From Meghimatium bilineatum (lineage: Eukaryota > Mollusca > Gastropoda > Stylommatophora > Philomycidae): DNA of 64,000 nucleotides. The position numbers and the translations under genes were made by a program. The stretch covers positions 19,365,379 through 19,429,378 of the forward strand of contig CM067317.1 of the NCBI GenBank assembly GCA_034231615.1, given 5' to 3'. This document shows positions 23,165 through 37,800 of the stretch, one piece after another (positions within the stretch are counted from its first letter, which is position 1; each line of letters starts with the position of its first letter). The notes beneath the pieces were generated by a model. The model was not told the origin of the DNA. It searched no databases and saw only the letters and a program-made list of their open reading frames with translations.

Positions 23165-24255
23165 AGTTGGTACAAACTTTGGAGAATCTTTTATAATATT
23201 TCATAGATCAGCTTCAGAGTTGGCATTTAGGGCAAGGTCATCAGCAAACTGGAGATCCCTGATGAAGTAATGTGTGATTTGACTGGTTTTTGCTTGAAGC
23301 TGCCGAAGGCTGAACAATTTTCCATTAATACGATATCTGATGTCTACTCCCTGTACCAACTTTGGGCGTACTATTAATATGGAGAAAACAGAAGTCATAT
23401 TACAGCCAGTACCTGTAATTTAGCATTTAGGTAAATGGCGTGGCACTGAAAGTTGTTAATAGATTCACATATCTAGGTAGAACACTATCACAAAATGCCA
23501 CTGTTGATGAAAAAGTGTATACAAGGATCGCCAAGGCATGCAGCACTTCTGGCAGATTGTACAAAAATGTTTAACATAGAAATGGTATTAATCTACAGAC
23601 TAAGGTGTTTACAGAGCAGTGGTACTTCCAGTGTTGTTATACGCTGGTGAAACATGGATTGTATATAGACGACGTGAGGAAACACAATCACTTTCACACA
23701 ACTTGTCTCACAAATGTTATAATCATCAGGTGGCAAGACAAGATTGTCTTTGCTAGATCTGATATCCCTAGCTTTGACACTGTTGTGATGCAGACACAGA
23801 TTTATTGTGCAAGTCATCTGGTATGTATGCCAGATCATTACCTGCCAAAGATACTTCTCTATGGTAAGTTGCAGAAAAGCATATGATTTCAATGTGGCCA
23901 AAAGAAGCGCTACAAGGACTCGTTAAAGACCTCACTGAAAATCTTTGAAATAGACCAAGATACATGGGAAGAACTTGCACAAAATAGATCTACTTGGCAT
24001 TCTACAATGAAAAAAGATGCAGCACCTTGGGAAAAGTGGAAAAAGGCAGCAGCTTAATGGTGGTGAGTTGCTAGACAGTCATGGGTTACCAAACACCATC
24101 TACAGTCATCATCCCATGTCTGAACTGTCTAAAAACATTTGTGGCCAGAATAGGGCTTATTAGCCATACACAATCTCATAATCAAAAACGTAACTTTAAC
24201 TGAATTTCAAAAGAAGATGTAACAAATAGTCATCATCTCTTATGATGGATGGAAC
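23165..24255 (+). mobile_element. RTE-like family 2 copy with inverted 5' segment
   Basis: On the minus strand, 23348-23168 encodes YRINGKLFSLRQLQAKTSQ and LQFADDLALNANSEADL. On the plus strand, 23349-24200 continues with NFGRTINMEKTEVILQP, FTYLGRTLS, WQDKIV, RYFSMVSCRK-like frames and a decayed zinc-finger end. The junction shares GTACCAACT. The 3' end is like 61440 and 36410. Confidence 0.82.
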
Positions 24256-24287
24256 ACAACAACAAAAACAAATAATCAGCCTAATAT

Positions 24288-24633
24288 TTAATTATTAAAT
24301 GTCAAGATTGGGAATGATTCCATAGCAATACTTTCAATACTACACTCATCAGTTCCACGACGTATCCAAAAGTAGCCTTCCAAACCCCAAGATGTGCCCC
24401 AACTGTTTTTAACAATCCAGTATTTTTCTCCCAAGCTCGAATCTACACCCCAGCCAACAACAGATACAACATGATTAGTAATCTCGAAAGGATTAAATCT
24501 GTCACTCACAATGTTGGATGAGTTATGCACATATATTCCGGACTTGTAACTAACAAAATCCTTATACACCTCAAAGCTTACAGCTATAGGGCCATTGTTA
24601 TAGATAGCTTGCATCATCAAAGCTTCATTACTT
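24288..24633 (-). CDS. CTSC: CTSC exon 8: catalytic His and Asn, C-terminus
   Basis: 346 nt including TAA, acceptor AAACTTTTCAG. It encodes [37 protein letters not shown] (His), [13 protein letters not shown] (Asn) and [13 protein letters not shown], then TFNN and stop. The 3' UTR runs at once into a retroelement copy. Confidence 0.96.
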
Positions 24634-25795
24634 CTGAAAAGTTTCAGAAATAAATAAATTAGTAAAAACTATAAAAGAAACCAAAAACAACAACAACATA
24701 CAAATAGATTATCTTATAGGTACCATATCTTAGTAACAATTTCTAGTAATGTTTACTCATGTTGAATTATCTCAATAAAAGCTCAATTTAACGTAACTAG
24801 TTATATATTAAGAAAATCATGCTAAGAAAAATCAACGTCCAAGATGGCTGGCTTTCAAACACTATATCAAGAAGGAAGTTGGGTTTTTTGGCCTTGTGCA
24901 AAGACATAATGACATGGAAAGAGTGTTTTTATAAGTGGCGATAGAGGGCAGTAGAGGCAAAGGCCTACAAAGATATCGCTGGACAAGAGATATTCAGGAA
25001 TGCATGCAACTATCACTGGGAGGAGGCGGGACAACTCGCATATTTCAGGAGATTCATAAGGAAGACTACTTTCTGGAAAGAATACGCCACATGACAACAG
25101 TTATATTTATTTAACCCAAAGCATCTTATATGAGACAAAGTGTTAAGAGTTTTGTCGAATCATCTTGTATTGTTTTATATATTAGAATCATCACTGTATT
25201 TCAGTCAGCAGCCATTTATGCTCTTACACCAGAAGTTGTCATCAAGAATTCACAAACATCAAAGCAGCAGCAAGAATCATAATTGTAATGTCATTTTTAT
25301 TTTTTTTAACACATTATCAGACAGGGAGTCCTGGAGAACATAATTACAATAGACAATATAGAAAGCAAGGAGATTGAGAGAGACTGCATAAGAAAAAACT
25401 TCATTATCTGACTTTGTGGCATGACTAAGCATCAACAATGATATTGATAAATGATCCTGGAAACAGAAAGTTGTGGAGATCCATGATCATTAATGCCAGT
25501 CAGCATGGTACTTGATGATGATTTGTAAGAATTTCTTACCCAACACAAGTAGTTTCAATCTCATAAACTAAAAGAGAATTTGTGATGACATAGAACTGCA
25601 ATAACTTTGTGTTGCAATAGAGTGGACCTGTTAGTTGTGTCTTATGAAAAATTCAGTGGATGAAACAATAGGCGGGTGACAGTTGATGTTTCTCTGGATA
25701 TTTTAAACCATACATTTCTGGCTGTTATTTGAAATGTCACAAAGGTTTGCACAAACTTATTTACTAACAGAATGTGATAAACCTTGCCTTTATCG

Positions 25796-25889
<94 letters not shown>

Positions 25890-28800
25890 GGCTAACTCTG
25901 TAACTCTATGATTGTATCAAATAGTATAGAAATCGTATCCACCAAACACGGATGTGTCGGGCCATTGGTGCAAATAAAACAGTGGCACAATGCATTTCCA
26001 GTCTCTGGACTACATCCTGCTGGAAATCTAGTAGGACCATGGCCCTGTTACAAGGGAGATTCAGCAGAAGTTTGATAAATAATGAATGCTGAAGAAGAAG
26101 AAGTAGAAATCTCAATGACGTGACCAATTCTGATGAATTGACTCAATGGGTCACAATCTCGTCCATAGTCGGTATGAGAAATCTTAAAAGTTGATGATTA
26201 CTGTCCAAAATCAACTATTAATGCAATAATCTCCCAGTGCCAGATTACTCTCTCTTGACCTTAATCTTCATACGTTACTACCTCGCTGACATTGATATTC
26301 CTTCCTACATTACTAGATTTTTATATAAATACTATTTTATACACTCAAATATATCATTGTGGTGGCGTAGAGAACCTTGTTTTAACGTAACTGACATTTG
26401 TGTTCTGTATTCAATCCCAGAGACATTGGTCGTTTTTTTTGGCTGACGTATAAAAAAATAACAGTCATCGCTACATTATAAGTTTAAATATTCACATCTG
26501 TTGGTTTTATTTTTTATAAACGTATCCATCAAATCACATAGACCTACATTTGCCTGTATATGTACATAATTTGTATGTAGGAGAGAGTGTTAATGGAGGG
26601 GATGATAGAAGGCAACAGGGGCAAAGGCTGACCAAGACGCCATTGGACAAAAGACATTCAAGAATGCCTGCGCATGTCACTGGAAGATACAGGGCAACTT
26701 GCTCAAGACTGCGGAGAATTCAAGAGATCCATAGGAAAGACTATGTTCTGGAAAGAATATGTCACTTGATGAGGGACCTACCACATATTTTATTTTGGTA
26801 GACTTAGGCCACATCTAACAGGTCGAAATACCGAATTATTAACAAGTCAAATTCTACACAGGTTAGGCCTATATCTTGGCGCTCTTCAGGAACAGTACCC
26901 GGTATATGATTTTTGTTGGGCCTATTAATTATGACGCTTGATGAATTTTCAAAAAATGTGTGTTATAGTACTCTTTTTTAAAATTCTCATCCTGGGACAT
27001 GCCCAGTATTGCTTCTAGTTGTGTATGAATAGTTATTCCAAATCAGTAGTTCAAAATTTATTTTAGGTCTTTGGTCCAATTTTGTGACAAATTTTCTTTT
27101 GTAGCCCCCTTGAACCTAATAATAGGCTATGGACTTTGCGGTGGGACTAATTGCTATATACTTTGTTAAATATTGTTCAATCTTCATTCTGTGCCAGCCA
27201 CCACAATAGGTTATGGCATCTTTTAGGGTATATCCAGAAACAGTTCATTCAATTGTAGTTGTAGTTTGTATATATTAAGAGTTTCAAATGATTTGAAGAT
27301 ATAAACTTATTTACAAAGGAAAATTATATTCTCAATATAACTTCAGATATTAGATATGCAATCAGGAGAAGTCTCATGAAAGGCACTAGTAAGTTTGATA
27401 ACAAAAGCATTAACAACAGATACTAAAAAAACCATTTATAAGCAAAAACATATTACTTACGCGCCATAGTAACCACCAAGATATTTATAGCTGGTAAAGT
27501 AGTGTCGTGGACATGATAAGTTAGTTTGACATTTTCCATCTATTCCCTTGTATGGATTGCATTTCTCAAGGACCAGGCCATAGTCTTCAGCATATTTTCC
27601 CGAAATGAGATAAGGAAATCCCCCACTACAACCTTCAATATAAATAAGAATTTTCATCAGACACAGAAAAATGACAGGCAAGGTTACATGTTGTTATCAG
27701 GGTTATAGGTACATCTTAAGTAAATGGGGTTGGGGGGGGGGTTTCCTAAAAAAAGATAAGGTTCTTCAGCCATCTTCCTATACAATTCTCTATATTGCAT
27801 GTGAAATTTGATTACCGTTTTTGTGAAAGATAGTTATGATGAAGAGGGGAGGTGGGTTATTATCTACTTTTTTAAAAGTTATGTGCTTGTTTCAGGAGAG
27901 GGGAGAGTTTGAACACCCCAACCTCCCATCCTTTATGTATGGACTTCGTTGCCATAATTACTATTTATATTGAGCCATATTTGTATAAACATTTATTTAA
28001 TTTGATCCATTTATATAGACCATTTGAGAATTGAGCATTGGTACACAGCTACAGAAATTTGTTCAATCAATTTGAAAAATCGACAATTTCTACCACAACA
28101 ACCAATATTTTAAAAAAAAGAGAACTCCAAATATAGACATTTATCAAATAGAGAGAACAAAAGAAGACTATTTATATTGGTAAGACAAAAGCAAAAGTAT
28201 TATTAAGATCATAAATAGTTACATTATAACTGATTATAGCGGATTACAGACATAAGGGAAGATGACGTAACACATAGTACAACTGTCATGATATTCCAAA
28301 TACTCAACTGTTAGTGATTACACCGAAGACGGATATGTTGTGCCATTGGCGCAAATAAAAAGGCAACACAACGCATTTCATTTTCTGGACTACATCCTGC
28401 TGGAAATCTAGTTGGACCATTGTCCTGTCACAAGAAAGATCCAGTGGGAGTTTGAGAATGAACACCAAAGAAGAAGAGACTGTGAGTGATGGAAATATTG
28501 AAGTCCGTACAGAATTTGTTAGAAGAATGGACTTTCTTCTCTGGTGATACAGTTTATGTTAGTTTTCTGAATCAACATTGATGCAATCTGGGCAAACTTA
28601 AAGTTGTTTAGTCTCTATAAATACATGACAAAGAGTTGGCACACTTATGGTTCCAGTAGTATGCAGTATGCATGCTCCTTAAAAGCAAGCACCTCTTTGC
28701 TTGCAGCTGGATGTTATCCCAAATTCTTTTAGTTGCAATATTTTATCTTCTTATAGTCATGAGTCCTCATTTAAAATAGTGGGATCTAGGATGTTTCACA

Positions 28801-31800
28801 GATGGCACTTTGCTGACACCGATTTGCCAACAGTCCTTTTCGCTCACACTAAACAAAGTCAGAACTGGATTGCATACTAATTTTCCATATATCATGTAGT
28901 TTAAATTTTACTGTTATATACCTTTTAATAAAGAAAGAATTGTTTAATCTACCAAGGAAATAAAATAGTATTTCACAATTTTTGTGTTTGATGAGTGCAG
29001 TAAAAGCAATGAAATTGATACGTATAATGACCATCCTAATTGAAAACGAAATGTACACTGACTTATCTATTTCCAATTAAAATTTGTACTTTATACCAAA
29101 GAACAGGATGAATAATCATGCAGAAGCAGCTCAATCAAATTTAAAATGTGTATTTGGAGCAGATCATACAACTGTATGTGCATTTATTAATCTTTATGAA
29201 AAGTTCATTATATATATTATATCACATTTATATATTTTGATCAATTAGGATGGCAATGAGAGAATCTTGACAATTATTAATGATTATGATAACGGATATC
29301 ATGATTATACCGCACACTTATGTAGTTTAGCTTGTAATTTTCCAAATATCCAGTTAATTTATATTATATTTACGTGCATACATAATATACATGAGATGTA
29401 AAACTATTATTTGTTATTGGTTTATTTATTAAGTGATATATTTGTGTGTGTGTGTGTGTGTGTGTACATATATAATACAAATGAGATGATATTTAAATAT
29501 ATTTCTTCTGTGAAATGGCTTCAGTGAATCGTGCCAACCCTTAGTGTTCATGTAGTAATATTATTTTTGTCTATAATTCATTCTTCTAGTATTAATGATT
29601 TGAAGCTTTATATCTGCTCTTTAATTGCCACAAACTCATGCATGTCCAGGACAGGAAATCCACAGATGTCTCAGCAGATTAGATTTGCTTCCATTACATT
29701 ATATGCACTTTGATTACCTTAAGTTCATACCATCAATAATATGTACTTACTGCACAAAACTGCAATATAACCAATAAAGCCACAAACAGGGTAATGAAGT
29801 TTTGCTAATCACTGGAGACACACATAACATACACAAATCAACATTTCAATCAAAAGGACTTAATCAAGACAACATATACAACAGAAAATGACAAGTAAGG
29901 ATGACACTACAGACATTCACATGGCCAGGTTACCGGTAACTGTATATTACACATTGATAAAGGTTGAAAAGTTGATTTGTGTGTGTTATTATGTGTGTCT
30001 CCAGTGATTAGCAATATTTCATTACCCTGTTCCTGGCTTTACCTGTTAAGTTAAACATCATTGTTCTTCAAACTCAACTCAGCCATACCTTGTGAGTAAA
30101 AGCTGCATTCAACTATATCTTGTGTGGAAAAAACTGGCTGCCGTGTATTGTTTGTGAGAATACGAACACGTGCCTCAGCCATAGCCAGAGAACCAAAAGC
30201 ATAGCAGCTACCACAGCTTTCTGAGAAAAAATATGTCATCATACAATTCAATCATTTTCACACAGTTTCTGGGAACAAACATGTCATGATTCAATCATCT
30301 TCACACAGTTTCTGGAAATAAACATGTCATAATACAATTCAATCATTTTCACACAGTTTCTGGGAACAAACATGTCATGATTCAATCATCTTCACACAGT
30401 TTCTGGGAACAAACATGTCATGATTCAATAATCTTCACACAGTTTCTGGGAACAAACATGTCATGATTCTATCATCTTCACACAGTTTCTGGGGACAAAC
30501 ATGTCATGATTCAATCATCTTCACACAGTTTCTGGGAACAAACATGTCATGATACTACAATTCAATCATTTTTACACAGTTTCTGGGGACAAACATGTCA
30601 TGATTCTATCATCTTCACACAGTTTCTGGGGACAAAAATGTCATGATTCAATCATCTTCACACAGTTTCTGGGGACAAACATGTCATGATTCAATCATCT
30701 TCACACAGTTTCTGGGGACAAACATGTCATGGTTCAATCATCTTCACACAGTTTCTGGGGACAAACATGTCATGGTTCAATCATCTTCACACAGTTTCTG
30801 GGGACAAACATGTCATGATTCAATCATCTTCGAGCTTCTGTTCAAATAATATTTACTGCTTGTCTTCTATTTGATTATATAACAATTATATTCATGTTAT
30901 TCTGAGCTCTTATTAAATAAACATTTGGCTCTGTAGCAGAAGGATACAGATCATCCAAACCATTCAGAGAGTGATTGCAAACTACTGAACTTATTTATAA
31001 TGTCTAGAAAAATCACTACAGCTAAATAATGCTTTCTTGATGGCTACATCCTGAATAGGATATATTATAAATCTTTCAATTAAAATTAACAGCTAAATAA
31101 TAAAAAAATGCTTTAAAATACAGGGGATTGATGTCATTTCACTCATATTTTCCCATATCTGCTCCATCCTTATTAATAGTGCAGCATAATGTATGTGAAA
31201 ATTGTAACTCAAAGCACGCAGCTTCACAGCTCAAATGGTAATTGACATAGGTCTATGGAAAAATCCAGCTGTAAAATAGAAGCTGTGCCAAATTTAAAAT
31301 CCTAATGAACACAAGGCATATGGCTTGACCACTTAACCATGGAGATCCCCAGTCAAATAACAAAGACCTCTCAAATCTTTCCAGGGCCCAAACTAAGAGC
31401 AAAGAATAGCAACACTGTTACCTGCTATGCATTTCATAGGCAGCAACTAAAAAGGTTTTATGGGATATGGTTGGCTGCCCCATCCCATAGAGTGCTAAAG
31501 TAACCCAGAAGCTATGCTGAAGTCAGATGTGTTAAGACTAAAACGTGCAGATATAGAAGCCAACATGTATATTTTGCATACAGAAATGGATTTATACAGA
31601 ATGTGAAACACAATCATAAACTGTAGAATAAGTCAATGAGTAGTTGTAGTAGATGGAGAAGGATGGGAATGAGGAACAGCAGTTGCTATAGTCAGTGTTT
31701 TTACAGTGTGTTAATGGAAAGAGAAATAATGATCATAATTCTGCAACCTCAATTGATATTTAATGCACAGATGGTACAGCGTTTGATGAATAAAGATTAT

Positions 31801-34800
31801 GTGAGGATAACTGAAAAACTGTCCCTTTTTTCCTTCTTTGTGTTTGGTAATTTTATATTGATTCTTCTGAAAAGCTTACAGTAATTAAACTATTAACCTA
31901 CAATATGTAGTTCAATTATCAATCAATCAAGTGCCTTGCCGAATGACATAGGCGATGATGTTTCTCCACGACTCTCTGACTATTGCGCTGTCAATAAGCT
32001 CGGTTGGTGAACTTCTACAGTGTCATAATACTAGTCCATAACTAGCCTCCATAACTGATATTACAGGTACAGCGGAATAGCTATATAATTTTTAAAATTT
32101 GGTCTGAAACAATGAAATATGTATGAAATAACCAAAATTCGCTATCACAATTATATGAAATAAAGAACAAACTGAAAAGTTTGAAAAATCTTGCTTAATA
32201 GGGGATTTGTTATAAACATATGCACTATAAAGGGATTTCACTGTACTATTACTACTAGTACAACCATCACTGGCTCATCTAGTAATACTATTACTACTAT
32301 GATTATACCACTTCATTAAACTGTGTACCTTGATTCCTTATTGGTGAAACATAGTTGATACCATTCACATTTCTCCAATCAAAGCTCTCTGGAAGTTTTG
32401 CCAATAGTCTTTTATGTTCATCTGTTAGTAATGCTGGCTTTGGATAACTAAACAAAAAACAATTAATAAACATCGGTTGATGGATTTAGAAAGCACAAAG
32501 AGAAGAAATGAAAAATAGATTTTTGATATATATTGGTTTAAAGAACAGATATCATTAAATTCTCAGCAAATCTCTATGTGCTAAATCATCCAAATAATTA
32601 TCTAATGGCAAAAATAATGATGGTTTTATCATTTCTTAGATATTCAGATTCCTTTGTTGTCCAGTAAGCAACCTATCCTACTGTTATAAGATTTTATCAA
32701 ATTAGATGAACAAATTTCATATTTTCAATTGTTTTGTTATCATTTTCAAGATGGTCATTGAACAAATGAACCATACCTTCTTTATCCATATTCAACATCC
32801 ACAATTTAGAAGTCAGCTATCAGTATCTCACTATCATAATCTCCTATATGTCCAACAATGTATATCCACATAAGGGTCTTGAGGTCAGAAGTATACTTTT
32901 AGGCCAATAACTAATACTAAAATTTTCCTTCTTTCTTTCTTGGCATGAGGTCCATACAAAAATGTGCTCTCATTGAAAAATCTCTGTACTATGTGCTTAA
33001 TCTGATGATTGTAAGACAGAATAAAAAGGAGGAAAATTAAACTAAATTGTAGATGTAATATATTGCTAAATTATTTGAAGAAATATTCAATGAAAATTGT
33101 TGAAGAATTTTTACATGATTGTTAATGACAACATGTTAGTAACTTCATGAAATTTGTTTTGTTCACTATCACTAGAATAGCACTTTCTGTGTAGACATCT
33201 TAAACTGTGAATGAGAAGAATGTAGGCACCTTCCTGTCATTTCTGTACTCAGCAAATCCATTCACACTTATTTATTTTGTTGTTGATTGAGCCATTTGAA
33301 TATATGATGGTGTCTTGAAGTTTTAAATGCAAATGGCTTTTTGCACAATGTCCTCTGTTTTGGTAACAGTCTATTTCCAGCACACTTTACAAAGTTGTAT
33401 TACTACATTTGTCGGAAATGTATTCTCGGTGTCCACCTCCACCCATTCACTGCCTTTTTATTACTTCATCCAATTCACATACTCAAAGCAACATGTCCTC
33501 TGCTCTGACATCCATGACTTTACTATGTCTGATTTGTTACCTCTGTCTCATCTAGGTGTTGTTTATGGGGGTGGCTATTATTTGCCACATTAAAATATGC
33601 CATTACCTGTGCCACTCGATGTCACATCTAAATTCTTGGCTAAAAAGAATCTCATATTGGTGATGGGGGGTATCTTTAGTACACCTTATCAATGCCCTCA
33701 TCGTCTCATTTTGGATTCTTTCCAATCTATCTACTTGTGTCAGTTGCAACATAAACAGACCAATGCAATAATCAAGGATGGATAACACTAGTGTATGCAG
33801 CAGCAGAAAAAGTAAACAGTGCTGAATTTCCAGCCACCATAACTTTGATAGCACACTATGCTTTCTGAAACACATTGTGACTATGTTTGTTGACTTGTGT
33901 TGAAGGTTATCCCTAGATAATTCAGGACATGTTCCCTATCTATAATGAAGCCCATACAACTGATCTTCTTCTTCTCGTTTGCAGTTTAACATGTTTACAC
34001 AGCAAGTTGTTTTGTTGTGAAGACATGTTGCGTGATATCATAGTTGCTGGTGCTCCTCTTGTCCTGATATCTCTGACTTCAGCACTAGTGATCGTTTGGG
34101 CAGGACTGAGTCCTGCTCGATGTCAGGGATAGCCTGACCAATCTTAGTTTCCAGCCTCTGTTGGCTGGACTATTCCCCCCCCCCCCCGGCCTTGATGAGG
34201 ATACAACTGATAAGTGGCAGTGTGTCTATGACTAGCTTGTTAATCAGGTAGATCCCAGTTGACCTTTACCGTTCAGAAATTAATAACAGCATTGTCAGTA
34301 ATGTACCATAATTGATAATTCAAAAACAGAGAGGTAGGCATACAGATGTTACTTGTTGAATGCATGCTGAATGAGGATACTTCATTAGATGACAAATTTT
34401 CTTTTGACTGTGATTTGGAGTATTCAGTAACAGCAGTAGTATTAGTAAGACCTAGAATCTTCTAGAGTCTTTGGGACACTGTACATAGTATTTTTAATCA
34501 GAGAGAGATAGTATTTATCAGTATGAATACCCTTTGCTTGGAGCATCTGAATGTTCTGGGTTTGCCTGGAGTGTAATGACATAGATTCATAATCAATAAC
34601 AATATGCAGACTAAAAGCAATTTTTTTAAAAGTAAACTTTTATTTCACACAGTTGCTGAATATTTAGACATGTATTTGTCTGTGGTGAGTATGTAGGCAT
34701 GTATTTGTCTGTGATGAGTATGTAGGCATGTATTTGTCTGTGATAAGTATGTAGGCATGTATATTTGTCTCTTGAGTATGTAAGCATGTATTTGTGATGA

Positions 34801-37800
34801 GTATGTAAGCATGTATTTGTCTGTGATGAGTATGTAAGCATGTATTTGTGATGAGTATGTAAGCATGTATTTGTATGTGATCAACAGCAGGATAGTCATG
34901 GTTGGCATTACACATTTGATTTAAAATGTCTCACTTGGTCCGATATCAATTTCCAATGAGAATTAGTTGACCCCATAGCTAAATGACACATCTAGCACAA
35001 TACTTTCCATATGCTTCCCCTGTGAGAAAAGGAATTTCACTTACTAAACTTATTTCTTGGTAAACAAGTTGCGTGTACAATTCAACCCAGAAAATAGCAT
35101 GAAGAAATAGTATTTACTGATGTAATAGTCGATCAATCAAGTAGCATATGTGATCATATTTTTTTCATAACTTCCTATCTGTTGTGCTGTTAATAGTGAT
35201 CAATTGGTGACATTCTCATATGTCACAATGTTAATCCATCCAGAAACTTCTCTCCATGTCATCCTCTATCCTTCCATTGATCTTTCTGGTGGTTGTTATA
35301 TCTAATAATAATTAAATATAATTTGTGATTGTTCTTGACACTCAGGAAATGTACCTATAACTATTTCTTACTGGACAGAATAAAGTGTATCAATTTATGA
35401 AGAAATATTATCTCTTATACAAGTAAGAACTGCATAAAATCACCATCACTTTCAATAAAATACCTAGAAATTATGGATCTGGGACCTCCAGCCATACTGA
35501 TAAAACTGTCCTTTGTAAGACCATTGAACTGTGGGTATACAGCTGCTTTCCAAAACTTCTGATTGTTGTTAATGGAAGCTACCATTTCAGGTGAATTGAT
35601 TCTGTGAAGAAAAATAGCATAGGGCCTATGGTCTGCAATTAATTTATAATGACTGCACAATTTTATCATCACAAAACAGTAAATATGCATAGATATTGTT
35701 ATTAAACACAATTTGGTTCCTGGTATCATTAACTATTATTAATTGCGTAGTAATACATCTCTTGCTTGGTAACTAATTTTTTGTTCTATTTTTACTTACT
35801 TTTTGTCACAGACATAACTAATCTCATAATACTATGTCCTACTAACAATGTCATCCTATTGTACAATCATTTTACTTGTATTTTATATATAATATGATAG
35901 GTTTAATTTAAAATTACAAGGTTATTAAATTGTGAACTTGGTAATATTTAATGGTTTAAAATTCAAAGAAAGATAATGCCAGTCAAATGAGGATAATAAT
36001 TTTGTTAAACATTACTAGAGTAAATTATGTACAGTGGAATCCTGTTACAACAATTTGATCTGGACCAACAAAATATGTGTGTAATAACAGAAACTTGCTA
36101 TATACAGTACAAACAATACAGAAAAAGTATAATTGGGGATTTTGAAAAGTTTTGTTGAGAAATTTGTTATAAAATAATGCGCTCTAGAGGAATTTCACTG
36201 TATTTGATACCTGGGATGTTCATACCGTATATACATGAAGAATAGTTAAAAAACTATCACACATTTATTAGATATAGTTCTACAGATAATTGGGACATTA
36301 TTCAATTGGCAAAGATGGAAAGTTATAAGCAAAACAACATACCGGTAAGAAAAACATACAGGTACAAAATATTTAGATTTGAAGAAAAAAACCAGCAAAA
36401 TTTCATTGTTCATAAAAGTTGAACATTTAGAAATATGTGTGTTTGTTCATCCATCAAAATTAATGTCAGATGAACATTTGTTACATCAAATTTTAAAATT
36501 AAATTATAGTTATATCCTAGATTATGAGCTTGTAGAGGGATAATAAGCTCTATTCTGGCCACACTGTTCTTGGACAGTACGGGCATGGAATGACCACTGT
36601 AGATGGTTCTTGGTCTACCCATTACTTATTACCTACTCTCTACTGGTGAGCTGCTGCATCACATGATGCTCTTTTCATAGGATGCTGCACCTTTTTGACT
36701 ATAGCATAATTTAACTCTGTTTTGTGCAAGTTCTTCCATTTATCTTGGTATATTTCAAAAGCCTTCAGTAAAGTCTTTCACAAGTCCCTGTAGTGCTTCT
36801 TTTGTCCACCTTGAGATCATATGCCCTTCTGCAGCTCACCATAGAGAACTATCTTTGGCAAATGATGATCTGGCATATGTACCAGATTACCTGCCAAATG
36901 AATCTGTGTTTGCATCAGAATAGTATCAATATAGGGATACCAGATCTGCCAAAGACAATCATATCCATAATCTTTTCTTGCCATCTGAGTTCCTAACTTT
37001 TCTAAAAGTTCTTTTTCTGTGTTCATTCTCAAACTCCCGCTAGATCTCTCTTATAGCAGGACTGTTGTCCTTCTAGATTTCCAGCAGGATGTAGTCTCAA
37101 GAATGGAAATGCATTGTGTCTCCATTTTATTTACACCAATGGCCCGTCTTTGGCAGTAAAAAAAGTTGTTTATAATTGAAGAGATGGTTGGTTCGTTGGT
37201 TGGTTGCTGATCCAGCGATCCATGGGCTCATGCCCTTTGACCTAATGCCATTAGATGGCATTATATTGCTGTGAAGTCTATGGATTTTTGGCACACCCCG
37301 GGACAGGTAGGTTTCAACCTATGCACTGCTCCTAGCCACTGTAGCCAAGATAGGGTCCACTGTGCTCATTCCCCGCCACCAATTGACTACTGGTTATGCC
37401 GAACTTCTCTATTGCTCCAAGCATGCAACCAAATGTTGAAGTCAAAAGGATTGTCACGTCCTGAGTCACTGTGCCTCTATGATGGGCCTCAGCCATAGGA
37501 AAAACAGTGATATCAGTTTCCTCCTCCTCAGTGCTGCACAGTACATCTCTGGCTCCCTCCCAACCACAGAGGGTGCATACATATATATTCAGGCAAACAT
37601 GAAAAACATTTCAACAAAACAAAATCATAATTGTATAGATGACATGCCATGAAGCTTCTATAAGAAGATAATCTCAATATAACGGCATGTCATCCACTAA
37701 GGTTTTCTGTTGCATGGATGATATGTCTAGTGGGCCATTGGTGAGACCCACAGACGCAATTGAAGAGATAAACTATCAACATTTTACTATTCATAAAGTA

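Noticed and set aside
30643-30874. Plus-strand open frames through the 43-bp array
   Set aside because: Minisatellite by-products, antisense to cathepsin C intron 5.
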